NCBI GenBank assembly: GCA_029881775.1
Contig: JAOULY010000025.1
Coordinates: forward strand, 1-13,375
Source of the DNA: Gammaproteobacteria bacterium
GTDB taxonomy: Bacteria > Pseudomonadota > Gammaproteobacteria > UBA9214
Length of the DNA stretch: 13,375 bases
Direction of reading: 5' to 3'
Shown here piece after piece: positions 7,782 through 13,375 of this stretch. A model generated the notes under the pieces. It saw only the letters and a list, made by a program, of their open reading frames with translations, searched no databases and was not told the origin of the DNA. The position numbers and the translations under genes were made by a program. Each line of letters starts with the position of its first letter. The first letter of the stretch is position 1.

Positions 7782-9653
7782 CTACCACAATCTGGGGAAT
7801 CCAAATGGATCATCCGATTCAGGAGGCGCTTTGAGTCCAATGTGTTGACGACGCTCAACAAGGTATACACACGACTCCGAGTATCTGCGGAGGAGTCGGG
7901 GAGCCAAGAATTCAACACTGGATTCGTTCTTTGAAATACCCAGTTCAAGCAGTCCATTTTCGCAATCTTTGACCAGTGCATACAGGCGTCTATATTGCTG
8001 AAGTTGATTGAGCGATTTCCACGGTACATAGGTATAGAGACGGCGCGGCGACACTCCAATCGTCATTAGATGGTATCGAGTAGACTCAGCTATGCCGGAA
8101 TGCAGGTAAGCAACCATAATATCAGTCTCACGTAAAAGTGGAGCAAAGTCATTGGCCATGGCCTCGGCATCCCTGAATCCATTTTCTATGCAGCTGTACC
8201 GAGTAACATTCTTCATGCCTAATGCCCACGCCAGGCAAACGGCAATGACAATCGTAGAAATAAATAACGGGCTAGCGACAAACCTCATCCGGATATGCGA
8301 AAATAACAAACTCCTGTAGCCATAGGCCACTATCATTATAAATACTGGTACGAGGTAATTGATAAACCTCATGCTCGGGATTATTCGCTGTAATAATATA
8401 AGTGGTGCAACACTGAATAACATTGCGACCGTCAGTTGCCACGCTAGATTTCGTTTCTCACCCGGCAGGATAAGCGCCAACGTGAAGCCCGCAATAAGTG
8501 CGCTTCCCGCAAAGAATTCTTGAGGCGCTGCCCAACACGATCTTATATCTGTTACAAGCTGTGGCAACCGTCCAATCAATTCAAGTAACGGGAGTGCTTT
8601 GGTCTGGCTATGAATAAATAGAGCTGTTAATCCACTACGTATAATTATGGGGCTATAGAGCACAGCACTGATCAGCATGACGGCCATCGAAGCAACGGCA
8701 AGCTCCTTCAATAAATTACCCAGTCGGCACTTTCTTGCGCCCAGAAGAAGCCAGGCACTGATCATAAATGCGCCATATACTGCAATAGGAATTGTAAAAA
8801 TTCCCAAACTTATTGAAACAATGAATATAGACCACAAGAGATAACTGAATTTTTCCTGAAGATATGTTGCCATCACAAAAGCAATCAACAGAAATAATGT
8901 AACAAGGGTATATCCTCTTGCATCACCCGAAAACTCAAGCATTGGCGGAATAACAGCCATGAGTCCTGACGTAATTAGCGCTGTTTCCGTATCGAATAGA
9001 CGCTTTGCGAGCCAGAAAACCACTGGAATAAGCAAGAATCCTGCGACCATGGCAGGTAGTCGAAAAGCGGCCAGTGATTCTCCAAAAGAGTAATAACTGA
9101 TATGGGCAAGTAACGTATGAAAGACATGATTATTTGGAATATGGTAATCCGACAGTATGTCGAATATTGTTCGTGATGCGAAATAAACAAAATTAATTGC
9201 TTCATCCGGTCCTATTGTTCGCGTAACTACTATGTGCACTCGAAGGATGGCGCCAATCACCAGAACAGCCGACAATCCAAACAGAGTTGACCTTGGTGTC
9301 TCTTTCGCAAATTGCAAGAGGCTGTCCGGGATGCTCTTGCCGATGCACAGAAACTGTTTAGCCGGAGTAGCTATACTAGAACGAAATAATGCGGGTCTGA
9401 CTAAAAATAATATACCCAATGAAAATGAACACAACGAAACGATTAAGGCTGTTATTCGGATATAGGAAGGATCAATGGCTCTGGTCGTACGGTCAGGTGA
9501 AATTAATATTAACCATCCATCCAACCAGTTGCCGGGGTTTATGTAAAATAGTACCCCTGCTATTGAAGTGCTGAGTAAAAACAGAAGAAAGAGGCGAAAA
9601 CCAATTAATGAATATTCATTATTTCGAATTATTCTTTCGGGCGATATAGCCAT
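7782..9653 (-). CDS. GT39/PMT_2-like membrane glycosyltransferase
   Basis: The 623-residue polytopic protein fits the PMT_2 (ArnT-like) pattern. The periplasmic Asp-Glu pair is D150-E151 in TRTIGPDEAINFVYFAS, followed by PNNHVFHTLLAHISYYSFGES, FRLPAMVAG and ARGYTL, all typical of the first half of the family. About ten or more hydrophobic helices follow, then a soluble C-terminal part of roughly 120 residues. It would transfer a sugar from a polyprenyl-phosphate carrier in the periplasm; sugar and acceptor are unknown. It differs greatly from the 724-residue protein at the start of the window, so the two are not recent duplicates. The ATG at 9653 has no clear Shine-Dalgarno sequence. It heads a likely two-gene unit with the arabinofuranosidase downstream, so the transferase and the glycosidase may act on the same polymer. 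Confidence 0.82.
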   Translation of the reverse strand: MAISPERIIRNNEYSLIGFRLFLLFLLSTSIAGVLFYINPGNWLDGWLILISPDRTTRAIDPSYIRITALIVSLCSFSLGILFLVRPALFRSSIATPAKQFLCIGKSIPDSLLQFAKETPRSTLFGLSAVLVIGAILRVHIVVTRTIGPDEAINFVYFASRTIFDILSDYHIPNNHVFHTLLAHISYYSFGESLAAFRLPAMVAGFLLIPVVFWLAKRLFDTETALITSGLMAVIPPMLEFSGDARGYTLVTLFLLIAFVMATYLQEKFSYLLWSIFIVSISLGIFTIPIAVYGAFMISAWLLLGARKCRLGNLLKELAVASMAVMLISAVLYSPIIIRSGLTALFIHSQTKALPLLELIGRLPQLVTDIRSCWAAPQEFFAGSALIAGFTLALILPGEKRNLAWQLTVAMLFSVAPLILLQRIIPSMRFINYLVPVFIMIVAYGYRSLLFSHIRMRFVASPLFISTIVIAVCLAWALGMKNVTRYSCIENGFRDAEAMANDFAPLLRETDIMVAYLHSGIAESTRYHLMTIGVSPRRLYTYVPWKSLNQLQQYRRLYALVKDCENGLLELGISKNESSVEFLAPRLLRRYSESCVYLVERRQHIGLKAPPESDDPFGFPRLW

Positions 9654-10380
9654 ACTGGGAATTAACTTCGATGTCGACTTATGTGCATAAATAGAATTTT
9701 ACACGAATTTCGAGAGAATTCTCATGTGAAACATCCGAGCACCCTGCCACAAACTCGTCTTCAGCTGAGATGTGTGTGTCGCCGGTATACTGCTTGAAGA
9801 GCATCAGGTTTTACAGTGACACTGTTCTAGTCTCATTACGATACGCCACTCGGTGGAAGAATTGACGGATTTGACAGAGGCGGCCTATCTGGTGCATTAA
9901 AATGCACTGGATGGGGGATTGCGCTGGGTCGTACCTAACGTCCGCAACGTAATAATCTCATGGTGGGTAATATCTTCCCGCCCTGAGAGCTAAAGGACCC
10001 TGTCTTGAGCGCTGCTTGTTTGGGGACGAATTCCACCAATGGGTGCTTACAGGCCAGACGCGCCGAATCGCCTGCAGAGATTGACCCTTCCCCCGCTCCC
10101 ATATATCCCACAGCACCGCTTTAAATCAAGCCAAGCATTTTCTTCGAGGCCTATATGCCATATAGCAACACCAAAACTATTTACATCAAGAACATACAAA
10201 AGTTTTGCGTCAACCAGTTGAACTCACCATCATATACAAATAATCGTGCTCGCATGGTAACGTGAGTAACTAGCCAATAGCAGATATTTGTGTTGTTTTC
10301 TGCCATTGGAATAAAACTTATACTTTTTAGTTATTACATCATAAGAAGTAGACATATCAGGTATCGGGTTACAGCAACAT
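9654..10380. other. Gene-free interval between divergent genes
   Basis: These 727 bases separate the minus-strand transferase from the plus-strand GH30-like gene, so both promoters should lie here. Near the right end, TATACT (10319-10324) with TTGTTT (10293-10298) is a possible but poorly spaced promoter (20 bases). Near the left end, TAAAAT can be read on the minus strand about 40 bases before the ATG. The palindrome GAGAATTCTC lies near 9716-9725. The only coding trace is the fragment at 9831-9986. I see no intact gene. Confidence 0.5.
9831..9986 (+). pseudogene. Possible fragment of a 'GxID...GWA' carbohydrate-protein domain
   Basis: One frame reads YDTPLGGRIDGFDRGG, then LSGALKCTGWGIALGRT, then a stop (9936-9938), then RPQRNNLMVGNIFPP to TGA at 9984-9986. 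The spacing Gly-x-Ile-Asp, about ten residues, Gly-x-Leu, Gly-Trp resembles a small beta-sandwich segment I recall from the C-terminal parts of large membrane glycosyltransferases and surface proteins. It would be the leftover tail of a deleted gene. The match is short, and chance cannot be excluded without a search. Confidence 0.35.
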
Positions 10381-11799
10381 ATGAGAAATATTGGCATTCT
10401 TTCTTTGCTCTTCTTTCTTGTAATGGTCACGAGTTGTGGAGGAAGCGGAGACTCATCCGCACCCGTCGTGGGCGCGTCTGCGCGGCCTTTGCTCGTCGTG
10501 GATCCGGGCACGACCTACCAGACCATGAATGGATGGGAAGCAACGGCATACGCCGGCCAGGATTCGCCCAATTTCGCAGATTATAAGGATGCCGTCTTCG
10601 ACGCAGTAATTAATGACTTGGGCATCAATCGGGTTCGGCTCGAGGTCCGCGCCGGAGCCGAGAACATCGAGGACTTCTGGACACAGCAGAAGAACGGGAC
10701 GATCTCCTATAAGACATGGCGCTCACGCCGCTACAGCACGATCAATGACAACGACGATCCAAACGTCATCAACAGCGCGGGCTTCCAATGGTCGGATCTT
10801 GATGACGTCGTCAATCGCATCGTTATGCCTTTGAAGAACCGCGTCGAGGCGAATGGCGAAACATTGTGGATAAACCTGTGTTATGTCGCGTTCACGGACC
10901 AGATCGGAAGTGATGGCACCGCAGGGCTAAAGTACTTACACGACGACCCCGACGAGTATGCCGAGTTCGTGGAGGCAACGTACCTCCATCTGTTCTCGAC
11001 CTATGGCTGGGTACCGGACTCGTGGGAGATCCTCCTCGAGCCAGACAATGTGAGTCAATGGAATGGGACGACGATTGGCAACGCGATTGTGGCTGCAGCT
11101 GCTCGCCTGCAGAAGCACGGGTATACACCTCGCTTCGTGGCCCCCTCCAATACAAACATGGGAAACGCGATCACATACTTCGATCAACTGCTTGCCGTCC
11201 CGGGAGCCATCAATCATGTGATGGAGTTTTCCTACCACCGATACGGTGGCGTGTCGGATGCCAACCTCCAGGCGATCAATATCCGGGCACAGTCCGCCGG
11301 CATCCAAACCTCACACCTGGAGTGGATCGGGGCGACCCACAATGAGCTTCACAAGGACCTTTCAATCGCGCAGAATTCCTCCTGGGCCCAGTTCGCAATT
11401 GCAGATACAGGGACGGTGGCGAACGACACCGGGGGCGCGTACTACCTGGCCGATGTGACGAACCCAGGCAACCCCACCCTCATCACGGGCAGCCGGACGA
11501 AGTTCCTGCGCCAGTACTTCAAGTATGTCCGGCGCGGGGCGGTCCGAATCGATGTCGGAAGCTCGACTGGCTTCGATCCGCTGGCCTTCCAGAATACAGA
11601 CGGCCGCATGGTCGTGGTCGTCAAGGCCTCGAGCGGTGGCGGCTTCACAATCTCCGGTCTGACTGCGGGTACGTACGGCATCAAGTACTCGACGAACGTC
11701 GAGTACGATGTGGACCTCCCGGATGTCCAGATCATCGGCGGCCAGGCCCTGACAACGACCATCCCGGACGCAGGTGTAATCACTATCCATGCACGCTGA
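10381..11799 (+). CDS. GH30-like clan A glycoside hydrolase, lipoprotein
   Basis: The 472-residue protein opens with a lipoprotein signal (LVMVTSC, C19) and a Gly/Ser-rich linker. A (beta/alpha)8-barrel-type domain follows: YQTMNGWEATAYAG (46-59), LGINRVRLEVRAG (80-92), WEILLEPDN with proposed acid/base E220, FSYHRYGG (283-290), and HLEWIGATH with proposed nucleophile E314. The C-terminal 100 residues look like the beta-domain of GH30 enzymes (FQNTDGRMVVVVKAS). Family members cleave xylan, beta-1,6-glucan, galactan or related glycans; this substrate is unknown, and another clan A family is possible. The usual Asn before the acid/base Glu is Leu here. Codon use is strongly G/C-ending, unlike every neighbour, which suggests recent transfer. 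The ATG lacks a clear ribosome binding site. Confidence 0.72.
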   Translation: MRNIGILSLLFFLVMVTSCGGSGDSSAPVVGASARPLLVVDPGTTYQTMNGWEATAYAGQDSPNFADYKDAVFDAVINDLGINRVRLEVRAGAENIEDFWTQQKNGTISYKTWRSRRYSTINDNDDPNVINSAGFQWSDLDDVVNRIVMPLKNRVEANGETLWINLCYVAFTDQIGSDGTAGLKYLHDDPDEYAEFVEATYLHLFSTYGWVPDSWEILLEPDNVSQWNGTTIGNAIVAAAARLQKHGYTPRFVAPSNTNMGNAITYFDQLLAVPGAINHVMEFSYHRYGGVSDANLQAINIRAQSAGIQTSHLEWIGATHNELHKDLSIAQNSSWAQFAIADTGTVANDTGGAYYLADVTNPGNPTLITGSRTKFLRQYFKYVRRGAVRIDVGSSTGFDPLAFQNTDGRMVVVVKASSGGGFTISGLTAGTYGIKYSTNVEYDVDLPDVQIIGGQALTTTIPDAGVITIHAR

Positions 11800-11895
11800 T
11801 CGATATATGGGTTGCTGGACGGCAAGGCCGATCCGCTGGACTTTGATAGTGATGACCTGACAGATGGTTATGAAGCCAATGTTGTCGGTCTCTAA
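11800..11895 (+). pseudogene. In-frame thrombospondin-type-3-like tail after the stop
   Basis: Directly after the TGA of the GH30-like gene, the same frame stays open for 31 codons and reads GLLDGKADPLDFDSDD then LTDGYEANVVGL before TAA (11893-11895). The DPxDxDSDxLTDGYE pattern is that of calcium-binding thrombospondin type 3 repeats, which usually occur in tandem in large surface proteins. Only one imperfect unit remains. It may be an old C-terminal extension cut off by TGA or the end of a separate, lost gene. Confidence 0.45.
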
Positions 11896-11997
11896 CCAAG
11901 CTCATCAACGACAACAATTGGCCAATAATATCAGACCAGCAATCATGCATTAGAGAGTTTTTGTATATTTGGTGAATGCCTGGTACTGGCAGCGGGT

Positions 11998-12188
11998 TCA
12001 ACCGATCGACGCAACATACACATTAAATCGCACTGCCGGCGTCTCGGGCCCAAAGTCTTGCGCGGTCGTTCATTGGGCTGACGAGCCACGGCATTCAGCT
12101 TTGCCCTGGAGGATACCAACAAGTCGATGCCTTCAGGATAATACATTCTTAGTAACCGCTTGGTAATCTCATCGGAGCCACGCTACCA
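11998..12188 (-). pseudogene. IS30-family transposase, 3' remnant
   Basis: The minus strand encodes the C-terminal end of the IS30-type DDE transposase. From 12188 it reads W, a TAG (12185-12183, where relatives have Gln), then RGSDEITKRLLRMYYPEG and IDLLVSSRAKLNAVARQ, then NERPRKTL. The homology then continues one frame over as GPETPAVRFNVYVASIG and a natural TGA (12000-11998). The switch falls in the G-run at 12051, so one base was probably lost. This matches the RGxNExxNxLLRxYxPKGTDL and LNxRPRKTLGxxTPAE signatures of the family, and the Glu of the DDE triad is in RGSDE. The catalytic domain upstream is absent, and I found no terminal inverted repeats. Confidence 0.85.
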
Positions 12189-12239
12189 TGACTTGATTGC
12201 CATCCTTCGAGGTGGCCTCGTCTTTCTATAATCATATGG

Positions 12240-12262
12240 GTGTTACCTGCAATATGTAACAC
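12240..12262. repeat. 7-bp inverted repeat followed by TTTT
   Basis: GTGTTAC (12240-12246) and GTAACAC (12256-12262) form a perfect inverted repeat around a nine-base loop, followed on the plus strand by TTTT (12263-12266). The stem is AT-rich and short for an intrinsic terminator, and no plus-strand gene ends just before it. It could be a transposon-end remnant, since the IS30 fragment is next to it. Confidence 0.25.
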
Positions 12263-12870
12263 TTTTGGTACACCACGGGCCACAGCTAAGCACTTATGCA
12301 CACACCCACACTTAATTAATTCGCTTAAGACTTCGGAGCATATGGCAAATGGATGTGTAGTGGCGCATAAGATTTAGATAAAAATGGACCTTTAATCCCC
12401 TTGTCAGGCGGCTCAAGGCCCTGCTCAATAGTGAAACATTCATATTATCTGTGAGTCATGCAAAAAATACAGCGCCCTGGTCGGTTGCTCCCGGTAACTG
12501 TAACAGGCTTAAAGCAGGAAACCGGATATTCGGCACCCAGTACACGATCTAAGGCACTGCAAGGTACGAATCGATTCCAGTCATAGCAGATACTCCTGCA
12601 GAAAAACGGAATGTCCCCGCACCCTGATGTCTGCACGCAAATTACCATGGGGTATAAGCCTGCACATGGGCACTTACTGACCGATCACATGCCTTCAAGC
12701 AGGCTGTATCGTTTATAAGTCCGCAGCCGGCGAACATCTTGGCATCAACAGGTATCAACAATTGAATTTAACTGCCGATAACACCCTGACGCCCGGTATG
12801 GCAATGTCATCTGCAGATAGCTAGAATACAACTGCGCAAGGTACACTGAAAGGACAGGTCCCGGATTAAC

Positions 12871-13375
12871 ATGAACAAAGTCAGCCTGATTATTCCCGTC
12901 TACAACGAATCATCGCATCTCCAGCAATTCCTGGAAGTCATTGACGAGTTGCAACTCCAGATTGACAAGGAACTGGTAATTATTGACGATTGCTCCACCG
13001 ATAATTCATGGGAAATCATAAAAAATTTCGATTTCAGTTCCAGCGTCATCCTTGACCAACAGGACATAAATCGGGGCAAGGGCGCTGCCTTAAGAAAAGG
13101 CATTGACCTGGCAACGGGCGATATTATCGGTGTACAGGATGCAGACTTCGAATATGAAACAGCAGATATCAGTAGATTGTTGCAGCCGTTAATTGACAAC
13201 AAGGCTGACCTGGTATTCGGCTCTCGATTCAAAAAGTCAAACACACAAGTATTCAGAACGTTCCATTACCTGATTAACAGGATACTGACCATATACAGCA
13301 ATCTGTGCAGCGGCCTTTATCTCACAGATATGGAAACCTGTTACAAGTTTTTCCTGGCCAGCGTAATAAAGAATA
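12871..13375 (+). CDS. Glycosyltransferase family 2, DPM1-like, partial
   Basis: The first 168 codons are present and the gene runs off the window. The GT-A fold signature is complete so far: LIIPVYNE at residues 6-13, VIIDDCSTDNS with D39-D40, NRGKGAALRKG (67-77), the metal-binding D90-A-D92 in GVQDADFEY, GSRF (117-120), and TDMETCYK (152-159). The last motif is typical of the polyprenyl-/dolichyl-phosphate sugar synthase branch (DPM1-like), which makes a lipid-phosphate sugar on the cytoplasmic face. Such donors feed GT39-type enzymes, of which this window has two. The ATG at 12871 has only a distant purine stretch (AAAGGA, 12849-12854), but no earlier in-frame start with homology was seen. 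Whether C-terminal membrane segments follow cannot be seen. Confidence 0.88.
   Translation, partial: MNKVSLIIPVYNESSHLQQFLEVIDELQLQIDKELVIIDDCSTDNSWEIIKNFDFSSSVILDQQDINRGKGAALRKGIDLATGDIIGVQDADFEYETADISRLLQPLIDNKADLVFGSRFKKSNTQVFRTFHYLINRILTIYSNLCSGLYLTDMETCYKFFLASVIKN

Larger units (their letters stand above)
11896..12870. other. Gene-free interval with IS remnant
   Basis: About 975 bases lie between the GH30-like gene and the GT2 gene. The left part holds the transposase fragment at 11998-12188 (minus). Two small inverted repeats lie next to it: CGAGG-TGG-CCTCG at 12208-12220 and the pair at 12240-12262. From 12270 to 12870 I see no convincing gene: frames of 50-70 codons are open on both strands (for example 12399-12551 plus and 12648-12445 minus), but they resemble no known family and lack ribosome binding sites. 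Confidence 0.5.

Noticed and set aside
7703..8059. 118-codon minus-strand frame
   Set aside because: Shadow of the C-terminal part of the second GT39-like gene, which has strong family motifs in its own frame.
10892..11825. Several long frames antisense to or overlapping the GH30-like gene
   Set aside because: They arise from the high GC content, which makes stops rare; none shows motifs, a signal peptide or a start site.
12445..12648. 67-codon minus-strand frame with several Cys
   Set aside because: The Cys residues do not form a recognised metal-binding spacing, and there is no ribosome binding site or family resemblance.

Overview
The window reads as a cell-surface glycan locus from a Gram-negative bacterium, probably a proteobacterium. 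The evidence is two lipoprotein signal peptides on predicted secreted glycosidases, several multi-pass glycosyltransferases that would use polyprenyl-phosphate-linked sugars, and proteobacterial-looking coding. Most of the window has mid-range base composition, but the gene at 10381-11799 is clearly more GC-rich.

Layout. Bases 271-2445 (+) encode a large GT39/ArnT-like membrane glycosyltransferase. Bases 2684-5095 (+) hold a UbiA-family prenyltransferase of the decaprenyl-phosphate phosphoribosyltransferase type, a HAD-IB phosphatase 11 bases behind it, and a class I SAM methyltransferase. From about 5200 to 6324 (+) lies a decayed membrane-anchored SGNH/GDSL hydrolase, broken by stops and frameshifts and lacking its nucleophile block. 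On the minus strand, a second GT39-like transferase (9653-7782) is followed by a GH62-type alpha-L-arabinofuranosidase lipoprotein (7687-6533). Bases 10381-11799 (+) encode a GH30-like glycosidase lipoprotein. The window ends inside a GT2 (DPM1-like) glycosyltransferase that starts at 12871.

How the genes may work together (inference). The UbiA protein and HAD phosphatase match the first two steps from polyprenyl phosphate and PRPP to a polyprenyl-phosphoryl pentofuranose. In actinobacteria this route makes the arabinofuranose donor for cell-wall arabinan. GT39-like enzymes and the GT2 enzyme could make or use lipid-linked sugars, while the lipid-anchored GH62 and GH30-like enzymes could trim a pentofuranose-containing surface polymer. 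The epimerase pair (DprE1/DprE2) that would complete an arabinose route is not in the window.

The gaps hold gene fossils: the 3' end of an IS30-family transposase (11998-12188, minus), a possible fragment of a carbohydrate-protein accessory domain (9831-9986, plus), and a calcium-binding thrombospondin-type-3-like tail in frame behind the stop of the GH30-like gene (11800-11895). This points to a locus with heavy turnover. No tRNA, rRNA or CRISPR array was seen.
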